Shown here: one piece after another, positions 25,591-35,359 of the stretch
How positions within the stretch are numbered: the first letter of the stretch is position 1
Layout: each line of letters starts with the position of its first letter
Origin: Caulobacteraceae bacterium
GTDB lineage: Bacteria; Pseudomonadota; Alphaproteobacteria; Caulobacterales; Caulobacteraceae
DNA length: 60,472 bases
NCBI GenBank assembly: GCA_947478785.1
Contig: CANJXI010000015.1
Coordinates: 1 to 60,472, forward strand
Direction of reading: 5' to 3'
The notes under the pieces: generated by a model
What the model saw: the letters and a program-made list of their open reading frames with translations, nothing else
What the model was told of the DNA's origin: nothing
The model's database searches: none
Position numbers and translations under genes: made by a program

Positions 25591-26532
25591 TCAGAGGTGG
25601 CGCCAGCCGCCCTGGGCGATATCCAGCGCCCTGCCCTGCAGCCGCGCCTCGATTCCCTCCCCGGCAGACACCGCGCCGATCGCCGTGAACCCTGGCGGCG
25701 CGTCGCCCGCCATCGTGCAGACCACCTCGTAGTCATCGCCGCCGGTGGCCAGACGGACCAGCGCCGCGGCCCGGTCCGGCTGCGCGGCCAGCCAGCGCCG
25801 CGCGGGCTCGGAGAGCGGCAGGCGCTCGATGTCCAAGATCAGGCGCACGCCGCTCGCCCGGGCGATGTGCCCCGCATCTGCGACGAGCCCGTCGGAGACG
25901 TCCGCCGCGGCGCTGGCCGCCGCGCGCAGGATCTCGCGATGCTCCAGGCGCGGGGTGGGCAGCCGGAAGCGCCCCGCGAGCGAGCCATCGGGATCGCCGA
26001 CCTCGCCGCGCACGGCGGCCAGGCCCAGGGCGCCGTCGCCGATGGTCCCGCTCACCGCGACGATGTCGCCTGGCCGGGCGCCCGCGCGCCGCACCATGCG
26101 GCCCTCGGGAACCCAGCCCATGGCCGTCAGGCTGGCCGTGAAGGGGCCCGGCGTGGAGACCGTGTCCCCGCCCAGCAGGTTCATCCCGAACGCCCTAAGG
26201 TCCTCCCCAAGCCCCGCCGCGAACGCGGCCCGCTCAGCCGGCCCGAACCCAGCCGGCCAGGCCACCGCCAGGAAGCAGCCGAACGGCGCGGCCGCCTTGG
26301 CCGCCAGGTCGGAGAGATTCACGCGGACCAGCTTGCGGGCGACCAGGCCCGGCGCCTCGCCCGCCGGGAAATGCACCCCCTCGACGATGGCGTCCTTGGC
26401 GACCACTAGGTCGTATCCGGGGCGTGAAGGAATGACGGCCGCGTCGTCCAGCAGATCGAAGGCCCCGGCGGCCCCGCCGGTCAGCGGGCGGAACAGGCGC
26501 GCGATCTCGCCGAACTCGTCAGCGCCGGACAT
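25591..26532 (-). CDS. thiL: Thiamine-monophosphate kinase
   Basis: ThiL phosphorylates thiamine phosphate to the coenzyme thiamine diphosphate. The 313-residue protein has the PurM-like ATP-binding motifs: DLLDDAAVI near residues 26-34, KLVRVNLSDLAAKAAAP, GGDTVSTPG and ADVSDGLVADAGHIA, plus the late GGDDYEVVCTM. Its ATG overlaps the nusB stop by one base (TGATG arrangement at 26530-26534), so nusB and thiL are coupled. Confidence 0.95.
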   Translation of the reverse strand: MSGADEFGEIARLFRPLTGGAAGAFDLLDDAAVIPSRPGYDLVVAKDAIVEGVHFPAGEAPGLVARKLVRVNLSDLAAKAAAPFGCFLAVAWPAGFGPAERAAFAAGLGEDLRAFGMNLLGGDTVSTPGPFTASLTAMGWVPEGRMVRRAGARPGDIVAVSGTIGDGALGLAAVRGEVGDPDGSLAGRFRLPTPRLEHREILRAAASAAADVSDGLVADAGHIARASGVRLILDIERLPLSEPARRWLAAQPDRAAALVRLATGGDDYEVVCTMAGDAPPGFTAIGAVSAGEGIEARLQGRALDIAQGGWRHL

Positions 26533-26993
26533 CAGCGCCGGACGTCTTGCGCCACCGCATCGAGGGCGCCGTTCACGAAGCCGGGTTCCGGACCTTCGAA
26601 GAAGGATTTGGCGAGCTCGACATATTCGTCGATCACCACCTCGGTCGGCACGTCAGGGCGGTGGGACAGCTCATAGGCGCCGGCCCGCAGGATCGCGCGC
26701 ACCGTGGCGTCGATGCGTTCCAGCCGCCAGTTCTGCGCCAGCCGCTTGGCGACGGCCTGGTCGATCTTCTTCTGGTGCTCCACCACACCGCGCACAAGGT
26801 CGGCGAAGAAGGTCTCGTCGGCGGCGGCCAGGGTCATGTCCTCCCCCGCCTCGTTGGGGATGCCACGGTCGAAGCGGTGTTCGGAGAATTCCCGGATGAC
26901 GTTTTCCACTCCCGTCGAGGAGACCTCCATCTGATAGAGCGCCTGGACGGCGGCGAGCCTCGCCACCGACCGCGACGGCTTGGCGCCGCTCAT
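26532..26993 (-). CDS. nusB: Transcription antitermination protein NusB
   Basis: NusB, with NusE (S10), promotes antitermination of rRNA operons. The 153-residue protein shows [15 protein letters not shown] near the start, [20 protein letters not shown] in the centre and [20 protein letters not shown], then [14 protein letters not shown] near the end, all typical. It overlaps ribH by 4 bp upstream and thiL by 1 bp downstream. A ribH-nusB order is common in proteobacteria. Confidence 0.96.
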   Translation of the reverse strand: MSGAKPSRSVARLAAVQALYQMEVSSTGVENVIREFSEHRFDRGIPNEAGEDMTLAAADETFFADLVRGVVEHQKKIDQAVAKRLAQNWRLERIDATVRAILRAGAYELSHRPDVPTEVVIDEYVELAKSFFEGPEPGFVNGALDAVAQDVRR

Positions 26994-27457
26994 CGCTTGT
27001 GGCCGAGCAGCTGTTGCTTCAGCGACACCATGGTCAGCGCCGCGCGCGCCGCCCCGCCGCCCTTGTCACCCTCGCTGACCTTGGCGCGGGCCCAGGCCTG
27101 GGCCTCATCCTCGACGGTCAGGATGCCGTTGCCGATGGCCAGCCGCTTGCCGACCGCGAGATCCATGATCCCGCGGGCGGATTCATTGGACACGATCTCG
27201 AAGTGATAGGTCTCGCCGCGGATCACGGTCCCCAGCGCCACATAGCCGTCGAAGGCCGTGGCGCCGGCCGGGCGATGGGCGCCCTCCTCGGCGAAGGCGA
27301 TGGCGCCGGGAATCTCCAGGGCGCCCGGCACGGTGACCACCTCATGCTCCGCGCCATAGGCGTCGAGCGCGTCGAGCGCGCCCTTGAGGAGTTCGTCGGC
27401 GAGATCGGAATAGAAGCGCGCCTCCACGATCAGGATGCGGATCTTGTCGTCGCTCAT
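26990..27457 (-). CDS. ribH: 6,7-dimethyl-8-ribityllumazine synthase
   Basis: RibH makes the lumazine precursor of riboflavin. The 155-residue enzyme has [20 protein letters not shown], the ligand loop [14 protein letters not shown], the catalytic region [20 protein letters not shown] and [15 protein letters not shown]. The His in RGETYHFE is the general acid-base residue. It follows ribE after 30 bp. No ribBA gene separates ribE and ribH here. Confidence 0.96.
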   Translation of the reverse strand: MSDDKIRILIVEARFYSDLADELLKGALDALDAYGAEHEVVTVPGALEIPGAIAFAEEGAHRPAGATAFDGYVALGTVIRGETYHFEIVSNESARGIMDLAVGKRLAIGNGILTVEDEAQAWARAKVSEGDKGGGAARAALTMVSLKQQLLGHKR

Positions 27458-27487
27458 GGGGCGCCCTTCAGCTTTGTGACGCAGCCT

Positions 27488-28078
27488 TTAGGCCGTTTCA
27501 CGCCAGCGGGCGAGATAGCGCGCCAGCATATCGATCTCCAGGTTCACCCGGCTGCCGGCCTTGAGCTCGCCCAGCGTCGTCACGTCCCAGGTGTGCGGGA
27601 TCAGGTTCACGCCGAAGACGTCGTCGTCGACCTCGTTGACGGTCAGCGAGACGCCCTCGATGGTGATCGAACCCTTGGGCGCGATGTGGCGGTGGAGCGG
27701 CCGGGGCGCGCGGACCTGGACGCGGTGCGAACCGCCCTCGCTCTCTACAGACAGGACCTCGCCGATGCCGTCCACATGGCCCGAGACAATGTGGCCGCCC
27801 AATTCGTCGCCCAGGCGCGCGGCCCGTTCGAGGTTGACGCGCCGTCCTTCGGCCCAGTCTCCCAGCGTGGTGACCGCCAGGGTCTCGCCCGACACCTCGA
27901 CGGCGAACCAGCCCTCGCCCTTCTCCACCACCGTCAGGCAACAGCCCGCGTGGCTGATCGAGGCGCCGATGTCGACGGTCGAGAGGTCGAAGGCGGTCTC
28001 CACCTCGAAGCGGCGGTCGCGGTTGGTGTCGCGCACGGCGCGCAGGCGGCCGACGTCGGTGACGATTCCGGTGAACAT
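27488..28078 (-). CDS. ribE: Riboflavin synthase alpha chain
   Basis: This enzyme dismutates two lumazines to riboflavin. The 196-residue protein shows the internal two-barrel repeat: MFTGIVTDVGRLRAV with SISHAGCCLTVVE in the first half, then DELGGHIVSGHVDGIGEV with SITIEGVSLTVNEVDDDVFG in the second. It starts immediately before the ribD-like stop at 28079 and precedes ribH. No FMN riboswitch fold is evident before the cluster. Confidence 0.96.
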   Translation of the reverse strand: MFTGIVTDVGRLRAVRDTNRDRRFEVETAFDLSTVDIGASISHAGCCLTVVEKGEGWFAVEVSGETLAVTTLGDWAEGRRVNLERAARLGDELGGHIVSGHVDGIGEVLSVESEGGSHRVQVRAPRPLHRHIAPKGSITIEGVSLTVNEVDDDVFGVNLIPHTWDVTTLGELKAGSRVNLEIDMLARYLARWRETA

Positions 28079-28723
28079 TCAGATCCTCGTATAGCGTTCC
28101 CAGAGGTCGGCTCCGACCTCGCGGACTTCCGTTCGCCTGAAATGGGGCGCATCGCCGAGCGCGGCAACAGCCAGGGCGCCGACGCCCGGGCGCCCCTCGC
28201 CGCCGATCAGGATCGGCGCGCGGAACCACTCGATGGCGTCGACGAGGCCGCAGCGCAGGAAGCTGGCCGCGACCTGCCCGCCCCCCTCGACGAAAATCCG
28301 CGAAAGCCCTTCGTCTTCAAGGGACTCGAGGACAGTCTTCAGCTCCGGGCGATCTTCGCCAACGGCCCGGACCCGCAGGACGCGGACACCGGCGGCGACC
28401 ATTGCGACGTCTGGCTCCGTCGTAGAGACGAGATAGGTCGGCGTTTCGCGCGCGGTCTTCACGAGCTTGCAGTCCGGCGAAAGCCGCTGGCGGCTGTCCA
28501 GCACGACGCGGGCCGGCTGGCGGCCGTTGTAGCCCGGCAGGCGCACGGTGAGCTCGGGGTCGTCGGCCAGCGCCGTCTCGACACCGACCAGCACCGCCTC
28601 ATGCTCCGAACGCAGGCGATGGACCGCCGCGCGCGCGGCCTCGCCGGTGATCCAGCGGCTCTCGCCCGCCGCCGTGGCGATCCGGCCGTCCAGCGAGGTG
28701 GCGAGCTTGAGGGTGACGGTCAT
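28079..28723 (-). CDS. Stand-alone RibD C-terminal reductase domain (pyrimidine reductase)
   Basis: The 214-residue protein aligns with the reductase half of RibD: MTVTLKLATSLDGRIATAAG, RWITGEAARAAVHRLRSEHE, AVLVGVETALADDPELTVRL, RVVLDSRQRLSPD, IFVEGGGQVAASFLRCGLVD. The usual N-terminal deaminase domain, with its zinc motifs HAE and PCxxxGxTPPC, is absent. Only 27 bp separate this gene from nrdR, so no deaminase remnant is hidden. It would reduce the deaminated riboflavin intermediate; the deaminase must be encoded elsewhere. It could also act on a related pyrimidine, but its place beside ribE and ribH argues for riboflavin. Confidence 0.88.
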   Translation of the reverse strand: MTVTLKLATSLDGRIATAAGESRWITGEAARAAVHRLRSEHEAVLVGVETALADDPELTVRLPGYNGRQPARVVLDSRQRLSPDCKLVKTARETPTYLVSTTEPDVAMVAAGVRVLRVRAVGEDRPELKTVLESLEDEGLSRIFVEGGGQVAASFLRCGLVDAIEWFRAPILIGGEGRPGVGALAVAALGDAPHFRRTEVREVGADLWERYTRI

Positions 28724-28750
28724 TCAAAAGCCAGGGGGAAGGCCGCGGCG

Positions 28751-29218
28751 CTACTCCTCCGCCGTCTCCGCCAACCCCTCCTCGCCGAGGAACTTGGCGA
28801 AGTCCTGGGTCTCGCGGAAGTCGCGGTAGACCGAGGCGTAGCGGACGTAGGCCACGTCATCGAGCGCCTTGAGCTGCTGCATGACCAGTTCGCCCACCGC
28901 CGATGACGGCAGTTCGGTCTCGCCCATGCTCTCAAGCTGGCGGGCGATCGAGGAGATCATCCGCTCCACCCGCTCCGGCTCCACCGGGCGCTTGCGGGTG
29001 GCGATGGAGATCGAGCGGGCGAGCTTGTCGCGGTCGAAGGGCGTGCGCCGGCCCGACCGCTTGAGGATGGTCAGTTCGCGCAGTTGCACGCGCTCGAAGG
29101 TGGTGAAACGCCCGCCGCACTCCGGGCAGAGCCTGCGCCGGCGAATCGCCGCGCCGTCTTCCGACGGACGGCTGTCCTTCACCTGACTTTCGAGATGGCC
29201 GCAGAACGGGCAGCGCAT
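28751..29218 (-). CDS. nrdR: Transcriptional repressor NrdR
   Basis: NrdR represses ribonucleotide reductase genes in response to ATP and dATP. The 155-residue protein has the zinc ribbon [20 protein letters not shown] and [19 protein letters not shown] (residues 1-46), then the ATP-cone (about 47-140: VLKR-like [20 protein letters not shown]). It lies between glyA and the riboflavin genes, a common alphaproteobacterial order (glyA-nrdR-rib). Confidence 0.96.
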   Translation of the reverse strand: MRCPFCGHLESQVKDSRPSEDGAAIRRRRLCPECGGRFTTFERVQLRELTILKRSGRRTPFDRDKLARSISIATRKRPVEPERVERMISSIARQLESMGETELPSSAVGELVMQQLKALDDVAYVRYASVYRDFRETQDFAKFLGEEGLAETAEE

Positions 29219-29247
29219 GATGTAGCCCCTTTGCGGCCTAGAAAACC

Positions 29248-30546
29248 CTATCCGTTGTAGATAGGGAAGCGCCGCGTCAGCGCCAGCACCTCACTGCGCA
29301 CCTTGGCCTCGGTGGCGGAATTGTCGCCGCCGGCCCCAAGACCGTCCAGGACCTCGCCGATCCACTGGCCCACCTGGCGGAATTCCGCGGGACCGAGGCC
29401 CCGCGTCGTGCCGGCCGGCGAGCCCACGCGCAGGCCCGAGGTCTGCATGGCCGGCAGCGGATCGCCGGGGATCGAATTCTTGTTGGTTGTGATGCCGGCC
29501 CGCTCGAGCGCGTTCTCCGCATCGGCCCCGCTGACCCCCTTCGGCGTCAGGTCGACCAGCATCAGGTGGCTGTCGGTGCCGTTGGAGACGATCTTGAAGC
29601 CCGCGACCTGCAGGCTGTCGGCCAGCGCGCGGGCGTTCTCGATGACGTTGCGGGCGTAGAGCTTGAATTCGGGGCGCAGCGCCTCGCCGAAGGCCACGGC
29701 CTTCGCGGCGATCACATGCATCAGCGGGCCGCCCTGCAGGCCCGGGAAGACCGCCGAGTTGATCTTCTGGTTCCACTTCTTGGAGTTGGTCATGATCATC
29801 CCGCCGCGCGGGCCGCGCAGGGTCTTGTGCGTGGTGGTCGTGACGATGTGGGCGTGCGGGAACGGGTTCGGATAGACCCCGCCGGCCACCAGCCCCGCAT
29901 AGTGGGCGATGTCGACCATCAGCAGCGCCTCGACCTCGTCGGCGATCTCGCGGAAGCGGGCGAAGTCGATGGCCCGCGAATAGGCCGAGCCGCCGGCGAT
30001 GATCACCTTGGGCCGCTCGGCCCGGGCCACGGCGGCGGCCTCCTCATAGTCGATCAGGTGATCCTGGAGTCGCACGCCATAGGCCACGGGACGGAACCAC
30101 TTGCCGGACTGGTTGACGCTCTTGCCGTGGGTCAGGTGGCCGCCGTGGTCCAGGTTCATGCCCATGAAGGTGTCGCCCGGCGTCATGGTGGCCATGAACA
30201 CCGCCTGGTTGGCCTGGCTGCCGGAGTGCGGCTGGACGTTGGCGTATTCGCAGCCGAACAACTGCTTGGCCCGCTCGATGGCCAGGAGCTCCACTTCGTC
30301 CACCACCTCGCAGCCGCCGTAGTAGCGCTTGCCCGGATAGCCCTCGGCGTACTTGTTGGTCAGCACCGAGCCCTGCGCCTCCAGCACCGCCTTGGAGACG
30401 ATGTTCTCTGACGCGATCAGCTCGATTTGGTCCTGCTGGCGCTTGAGTTCGCCCGCCACGATCCGGGCGACGTCCGGATCGCCGGCCGCGAGATCGCTGG
30501 CGAAGAAACCGTCGGACGAAGGCTGGGCTTGGGCGTGCAGGGTCAA
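29248..30546 (-). CDS. glyA: Serine hydroxymethyltransferase
   Basis: GlyA interconverts serine and glycine while loading tetrahydrofolate with one-carbon units. The family sequence starts near [20 protein letters not shown] and includes [40 protein letters not shown] and the PLP lysine in [15 protein letters not shown]. There is no ATG close to the family start; TTG at 30544-30546 with AGAAAGG upstream gives 432 residues, the normal length, so I choose it. The frame continues open to 30744, but that stretch has no similarity and is likely leader. It is divergent from mucR. Confidence 0.94.
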   Translation of the reverse strand: MTLHAQAQPSSDGFFASDLAAGDPDVARIVAGELKRQQDQIELIASENIVSKAVLEAQGSVLTNKYAEGYPGKRYYGGCEVVDEVELLAIERAKQLFGCEYANVQPHSGSQANQAVFMATMTPGDTFMGMNLDHGGHLTHGKSVNQSGKWFRPVAYGVRLQDHLIDYEEAAAVARAERPKVIIAGGSAYSRAIDFARFREIADEVEALLMVDIAHYAGLVAGGVYPNPFPHAHIVTTTTHKTLRGPRGGMIMTNSKKWNQKINSAVFPGLQGGPLMHVIAAKAVAFGEALRPEFKLYARNVIENARALADSLQVAGFKIVSNGTDSHLMLVDLTPKGVSGADAENALERAGITTNKNSIPGDPLPAMQTSGLRVGSPAGTTRGLGPAEFRQVGQWIGEVLDGLGAGGDNSATEAKVRSEVLALTRRFPIYNG

Positions 30547-30742
30547 GGGCGGCGCCTTTCTGGCTGGGAGGCAGGTCGGGGAGTTCGGCTGGGCGGATTG
30601 GGCTTTTACCCCCAACCGCGCGCGGTTCCAACGCCCCTCGAAGCGCTCGGAACCATGTCGCGACTGCAACGTTTGGAATTGGCCGGAGGTGCAGCTCCAA
30701 CTGCCCGAGGCGCGTTGCAGTGTCTGAGACAAGGGGAAGTTC

Positions 30743-31174
30743 ATGAGTGTTGGACTCGACAGCGACGCGCCCGCGGGCGAGGACCTGATGCGCCTGGGTG
30801 CGGATATCGTCTCGGCCTACCTCAGCCGGAACGCGGTCGCCCAGGACGCCGTACCGGATCTGATCCGGACCGTGCATTTCGCCCTGGAAGGCCTGACCCG
30901 CGACGCGGCTCCGGTTCCGGAAGAGCGGCCCAAGCCCGCGGTCACGATCGGGCGGTCCGTGCAGCACGATTATATCGTCTGCCTGGAGGACGGAAAGAAG
31001 CTGAAGATGCTCAAGCGCTACCTGCGCTCGCGCTTCGACATGAGCCCGGACGACTACCGCCGCCGCTGGGGCCTGCCGCCCGACTATCCGATGGTAGCCC
31101 CCGCCTATGCCGCGCGCCGCTCGGACTTCGCCAAGCAGATCGGCCTTGGCCGTGGCGTCCGGCGCCGGAAATAG
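30743..31174 (+). CDS. MucR/Ros-family regulator lacking zinc ligands
   Basis: MucR proteins are small DNA-binding, AT-rich-target regulators that control cell cycle, motility and surface genes in Alphaproteobacteria. The 143-residue protein has the N-terminal oligomerisation part ([18 protein letters not shown]) and the C-terminal Ros domain ([20 protein letters not shown] then [20 protein letters not shown]). Of the Cys2His2 ligands only Cys80 remains: the second position is Asp83, the first His is Tyr93 and the last is Arg/Phe. Zinc-free Ros/MucR proteins are known, so it may still fold and bind DNA. Confidence 0.9.
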   Translation: MSVGLDSDAPAGEDLMRLGADIVSAYLSRNAVAQDAVPDLIRTVHFALEGLTRDAAPVPEERPKPAVTIGRSVQHDYIVCLEDGKKLKMLKRYLRSRFDMSPDDYRRRWGLPPDYPMVAPAYAARRSDFAKQIGLGRGVRRRK

Positions 31175-31190
31175 CCAGGAAAGACGGGCG

Positions 31191-32420
31191 TTAGGCGGCC
31201 ACTCCGCCGACGCGCTGGACGTTGCAGCGGATCCACAGGGTCTCCAGCGCCGCCACCAGGTCGTCCATCATCGCATCGGTGTGGGCCGGCGACGGGGTGA
31301 AGCGCAGCCGTTCCGTGCCGCGCGGCACCGTCGGGTAATTGATCGGCTGGACGTAGACGCCGTGATCCTCGAGCAGAATATCGGAAATGAGCTTGCAGTG
31401 GACCGCGTCGCCCACCAGCACCGGCACGATGTGGCTGACCGAAGTCGCCATCACCGGCAGGCCGGCCTTCAGCATGCGTTCCTTCAGCGCCGCGGCGCGG
31501 GCCTGGTGGGCCACGCGGATCTCGTTGTGTTCTTTCAGATAGCGGATCGAGGCCGCCGCCCCGGCCGCCAGGGCCGGCGGGATCGAGGTGGTGAAGATGA
31601 AGCCGTCGGCATAGCTGCGGATCGCGTCCACGATCACCGAATCGGCGGCGATATAGCCGCCCATCACGCCGAACGCCTTGCCGAGCGTGCCTTCGACGAT
31701 GTCGATGTCGGCCATCACCCCGTCGCGCTCGGCGACGCCGCCGCCGCGTTCGCCATACATGCCGACCGCATGCACCTCGTCGAGGTAGGTCATGGCGCCG
31801 TACGTCTTGGCCAGCGCCACCGTGCCGCGCAGGTCGGCCATGTCGCCGTCCATGGAATAGACGCTCTCGAAGGCGATCACCTTCGGCGCGGCCGGGTCGG
31901 CGGCGGCCAGCAGTTCTTCCAGGTGCGCCAGGTCGTTGTGGCGGAACACGTGGCGCGCGCCACGACCGGCGCGGATGCCGCTGATCATCGAATTGTGGTT
32001 CTGCGCGTCGGAGAAGACGATCAGCCCGGGCAGGATCTTATAGAGCGTCGAGAGCGAGGCCTCGTTGGAGACATAGCCCGAGGTGAACAGCAGCGCCGCT
32101 TCCTTCTGGTGAAGGTCGGCCAGTTCCCGCTCCAGCTCCACATGATAGTGCGTCGTGCCCGAGATGTTGCGCGTGCCGCCCGAGCCCGCGCCGGCCGCGT
32201 CGATGGCGGTCTTCATCGCCTCGGTGACCACCGGGTTCTGCCCCTGGCCCAGGTAGTCGTTGGAGCACCAGACGATGACCTCGGCTTCCGAGCCGTCGCC
32301 ACGGGTCCACGTGGCGCGCGGAAAGGCGCCGCGATGGCGCTTCAGGTCCGCGAAGACCCGATAGCGGCCCTCGGCGTGGACCTTCTCAAGCGCGCTCGTG
32401 AACGCAGACCTGTAATCCAT
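31191..32420 (-). CDS. hemA: 5-aminolevulinate synthase
   Basis: This PLP enzyme condenses glycine and succinyl-CoA, the C4 route into heme used by Alphaproteobacteria. The 409-residue protein starts [20 protein letters not shown] and has [39 protein letters not shown] and the PLP lysine in [16 protein letters not shown] 32420 gives the standard N-terminus; the upstream open frame is not family-like. It is convergent with mucR. hemB is 4 kb away on the other strand. Confidence 0.96.
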   Translation of the reverse strand: MDYRSAFTSALEKVHAEGRYRVFADLKRHRGAFPRATWTRGDGSEAEVIVWCSNDYLGQGQNPVVTEAMKTAIDAAGAGSGGTRNISGTTHYHVELERELADLHQKEAALLFTSGYVSNEASLSTLYKILPGLIVFSDAQNHNSMISGIRAGRGARHVFRHNDLAHLEELLAAADPAAPKVIAFESVYSMDGDMADLRGTVALAKTYGAMTYLDEVHAVGMYGERGGGVAERDGVMADIDIVEGTLGKAFGVMGGYIAADSVIVDAIRSYADGFIFTTSIPPALAAGAAASIRYLKEHNEIRVAHQARAAALKERMLKAGLPVMATSVSHIVPVLVGDAVHCKLISDILLEDHGVYVQPINYPTVPRGTERLRFTPSPAHTDAMMDDLVAALETLWIRCNVQRVGGVAA

Positions 32421-32583
32421 CGACTTGTCATCCCGGCCACGCGCTCGACGATCTTGCGCGGGGCGGCCGGCCCCTGGGTGCGGCAGGGTTTTCGCACCGC
32501 AAGTGAACGTTGTCCATATGACCGCCGGCGCCGGGATCAGGACATTTTGTTGCGTCTTCGAAAGGAATTCGTCCCTGCGGCGG

Positions 32584-33477
32584 CTAGGCGGGCGGGCCGT
32601 TGCCGCGGAACATCTCCAGGATGGCCGAAAAATCCTTGGGCCCGCCACCCAGACGGTCGAACAGGGCGTAGAGCCCCTCGGCCTGCGCGCCCAGCGGCGT
32701 GGCCGCCCCGGCCTTGGCGGCGGCTTCCTGCGCGAGCTTCAGGTCCTTCAGCATCATCGCGGTGGCGAATCCGCCCTCGTAATTGCGATTCGAGGGCGCC
32801 GTCGGCACCGGGCCCGGCCACGGGCAATAGCTGGTGAGGCTCCAGCACTGGCCCGACGACTTGGACGAGATCTCGAAGAACCGCTCGGGATCGAGGCCGA
32901 GCTTTTCCGCCAGGGCGAAGGCCTCGCAGACCGCGATCATCGAGGCGCCCAGCACCATGTTGTTGCAGATCTTCGCCGCCTGCCCGGCCCCGTGCGCGCC
33001 GGCGTGGATGGTCACCCGCGACATCGGCGCGATCACCGCCTCGACAGCGGGGAAGTCGGCGTCGTCGCAACCGACCATGAAGGCCAGCGTCCCGGCCTCG
33101 GCCGCCGCCGTCCCGCCGGAGACGGGCGCGTCGGCGAATCGGAAGCCCGCCGCCTTCACCTGGGCGGCGACGGCGCGCGCGCTCTCCACGTCGATGGTCG
33201 AGCAGTCGATGAGGATCGCGCCCGCCTTGGCGTTGGGCAGCACCTCGCCCGCGTAGACCGCGCGCACGTGCTGGCCGGCCGGCAGCATGGTGATGACCAC
33301 GTCGGCGTCCTTGATCGCCGCCGCGGCCGTGCCCGCCGCCCGGCAGCCGGCGGCGACGGCCTTCTCGACCGCCGCCGCCGCCAGGTCGAACGCCAGGACC
33401 TCGTGGCCCGCCTTGGCCTGATTGGCGGCCATGCCGCCGCCCATATTGCCCAGGCCGATGAAGGCGATTTTCGTCAT
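32584..33477 (-). CDS. mmsB: 3-hydroxyisobutyrate dehydrogenase
   Basis: MmsB oxidises 3-hydroxyisobutyrate to methylmalonate semialdehyde in valine breakdown. The 297-residue enzyme has the Rossmann start [20 protein letters not shown], substrate-site [20 protein letters not shown] and the catalytic-Lys region [20 protein letters not shown]. Its position in one strand with isobutyryl-CoA dehydrogenase and HIBYL-CoA hydrolase supports the valine assignment over other beta-hydroxyacids. The methylmalonate-semialdehyde dehydrogenase is not in the window. Confidence 0.93.
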   Translation of the reverse strand: MTKIAFIGLGNMGGGMAANQAKAGHEVLAFDLAAAAVEKAVAAGCRAAGTAAAAIKDADVVITMLPAGQHVRAVYAGEVLPNAKAGAILIDCSTIDVESARAVAAQVKAAGFRFADAPVSGGTAAAEAGTLAFMVGCDDADFPAVEAVIAPMSRVTIHAGAHGAGQAAKICNNMVLGASMIAVCEAFALAEKLGLDPERFFEISSKSSGQCWSLTSYCPWPGPVPTAPSNRNYEGGFATAMMLKDLKLAQEAAAKAGAATPLGAQAEGLYALFDRLGGGPKDFSAILEMFRGNGPPA

Positions 33478-33498
33478 GAAGCCTCTTTGATCAAAGCC

Positions 33499-34263
33499 CT
33501 ACCTGGGCTTGCGGAACTTGTAGATGAACTGGTCAGTGTGGCCGCGGATCGATGGATCGAAGACCATCTTGGTGTGATCGTCGGCCGGATTGGCCAGGAC
33601 CTTGCTCTCGCCTTCGAACTTGAAGCCCGCGGCGATCACCTGGCGCTTGACGATGGCGGGATCGATCCGGTGCAGCTTGTCCTCCGGGTCGGGCGCGGCC
33701 CCGCTTGCCGCCACGTGGTCGAGGACGACGAACACGCCACCCGGCTTCAACGCGGCATAGACCGACTTATCGAACGCCAGCATGTCGACGCCCTTGATGT
33801 TGTTCACGTCGTGATAGTTCTGCGCGGTCCATACGACGTCGGCCTTGGTCGGGATCTTGACCCCGTCGATCAGCGGCAGGTGGACAGATTTCACGTTGGC
33901 GTAGCTGGCGTCGGCGGCGATGACGTCCTGGGCCGGCGCCGGCGGCGGCTTGGCCGGATCGGTCGTGGGCCGGGGCGGGCCGCTGACGGCGTAGACCACG
34001 CCCGTGGGTCCCACCGCCTTGGAGAAGATCCGGGTGAAATAGCCTCCGCCCGGCAGCAGGTCGACCACCGTCTGCCCCGGTTTGACGCCGGCGAATTCCA
34101 GCATCTCGGCGGGCTTGCGGTCGGCGTCGCGCCTGGTGTCGGCCTCGGGCCGGCCCTTGTCGGCGACCGCGGCGGTCACGGCGGCGGAGGGGGCGGCGCT
34201 GGCCGCGCCGGCGGACAGGGCGAGGGCCAGCACGGCGGAGCCCCAGATCAACGTGGATTTCAT
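33499..34263 (-). CDS. Exported predicted methyltransferase
   Basis: A 254-residue protein with a signal peptide (cleavage after ALSAGAASA, residue 23) followed by a class I methyltransferase-like domain. Motif I is VVDLLPGGGYFT (66-77), with later VWTAQNYHDVNNIKGVDMLA and LKPGGVFVVLDHVA. The signal peptide predicts a periplasmic location, where S-adenosylmethionine is not expected, so either the cofactor or the location needs explanation. Similar predicted methyltransferases with signal peptides are known as a family of unknown function. It sits between the HIBCH and mmsB genes on the same strand. Confidence 0.75.
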   Translation of the reverse strand: MKSTLIWGSAVLALALSAGAASAAPSAAVTAAVADKGRPEADTRRDADRKPAEMLEFAGVKPGQTVVDLLPGGGYFTRIFSKAVGPTGVVYAVSGPPRPTTDPAKPPPAPAQDVIAADASYANVKSVHLPLIDGVKIPTKADVVWTAQNYHDVNNIKGVDMLAFDKSVYAALKPGGVFVVLDHVAASGAAPDPEDKLHRIDPAIVKRQVIAAGFKFEGESKVLANPADDHTKMVFDPSIRGHTDQFIYKFRKPR

Positions 34264-34306
34264 TCGTGTTCCTCCAACGGCGATCCTTCGCGGGGGCGCC
34301 TTGCGG

Positions 34307-35359
34307 TCAAGGTAGGGGCGACCACTCGTCAGCGGAAGGCAGGGGGGCGAATATCCCGTCCAGCATCGCCTCGGTCACGCCCTCCAGCGTCGGGGGATCC
34401 CAATTCGGCCGGTTGTCCTTGTCCACGATCACCGCGCGCACGCCCTCCCGGAAGTCCGGCCGCTGCGCCACGCGGGCGCCGATCCGGTACTCCATGGCCA
34501 TGTTCTCGGCGAAGCTCCTGGCCAGTCCCCCAAGCATCAGCTGACGGAAGGCGACCTTCAGGGTCTGCGGCGACTTGGTCGCCAGGGTGGCCAGTTGCGC
34601 GCGGGCCCAGTCGGTGTCGGCGGCCTCCAGCGCGGCCACGATGGCCTCGACGCTGTCACCCGCGAATATCCGGGCGATCTCGTCCTGGTGCTGGGCGATG
34701 GGTGGGCGCCCCGAATCCCCCCCCATCTCGGTGAGCAGGGTCTCGACGCGCCCCGGATCGTTCAGGATCGCGGCCTTCAGCGCCTCCACCTGCTCGCTCT
34801 CCACATAGTCGGTGGAGACGCCCAGCAGCTCGCAGTCGGCGGCCTTGATCCGCGCCCCCGTCAGCGCCAGCCAAAGGCCGATGTGGTCGGGCATGCGCGG
34901 CAGGAACCAGCCGCCGCCCACGTCTGGGAAGAGGCCGATCCCGGTCTCCGGCATGGCGAATGTGGTCCGCTGGGTCGCCACCCGGAACCGGCAAGGCCGG
35001 GCCAGGCCCACGCCGCCGCCCATGGTCACCCCGTCCATGATCGCCACGCCCGACTTCGGATAGTGGAACAGCAGGTGATTCAGCCGGTATTCGTCGAAGA
35101 AGAACCGCCGGGCCTCGGCGCCGTCCCCCGCCCCGCTCTCGGCGAGCATCCGGATATCGCCGCCGGAGCAGAATCCCCTCGGCCCCGCGTGATCCAGCAG
35201 CACAAGCTCGACCGCCGGGTCGTCGCGCCAGGCCAACAGCGCCTCGGTCATCAGGGCCACCATGTTGGCGTTGAGCGCATGCAGCGCGCCGGGCCGGTTG
35301 AGCGTCAGGCGCCCCACCCTGCCCTCGACGCGGACGATGACTTCGGGCTCGTCGGTCAT
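34307..35359 (-). CDS. 3-hydroxyisobutyryl-CoA hydrolase
   Basis: This crotonase-fold enzyme releases 3-hydroxyisobutyrate from its CoA ester in valine catabolism. The 350-residue length and [40 protein letters not shown] and [20 protein letters not shown] fit the HIBCH family. Glu138 in MPETG and Asp146 in PDVG match its catalytic pair, which separates it from ordinary enoyl-CoA hydratases. Its ATG overlaps the acyl-CoA dehydrogenase stop by 4 bp, so the two are coupled. Confidence 0.92.
   Translation of the reverse strand: MTDEPEVIVRVEGRVGRLTLNRPGALHALNANMVALMTEALLAWRDDPAVELVLLDHAGPRGFCSGGDIRMLAESGAGDGAEARRFFFDEYRLNHLLFHYPKSGVAIMDGVTMGGGVGLARPCRFRVATQRTTFAMPETGIGLFPDVGGGWFLPRMPDHIGLWLALTGARIKAADCELLGVSTDYVESEQVEALKAAILNDPGRVETLLTEMGGDSGRPPIAQHQDEIARIFAGDSVEAIVAALEAADTDWARAQLATLATKSPQTLKVAFRQLMLGGLARSFAENMAMEYRIGARVAQRPDFREGVRAVIVDKDNRPNWDPPTLEGVTEAMLDGIFAPLPSADEWSPLP

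Noticed and set aside
28724..28750. An FMN riboswitch ahead of the riboflavin genes
   Set aside because: Intergenic gaps in the cluster are 30 bp or less, far too short for an RFN element.
26999..28906. A 635-codon plus-strand frame opposite the riboflavin genes
   Set aside because: Antisense shadow of ribH, ribE, ribD-like and nrdR; no ribosome-binding site or known motif.
30547..30742. A glycine or SAM riboswitch upstream of glyA
   Set aside because: I looked for the conserved cores and paired elements and saw none that I could trust. The TTG start and an ordinary leader explain the gap.
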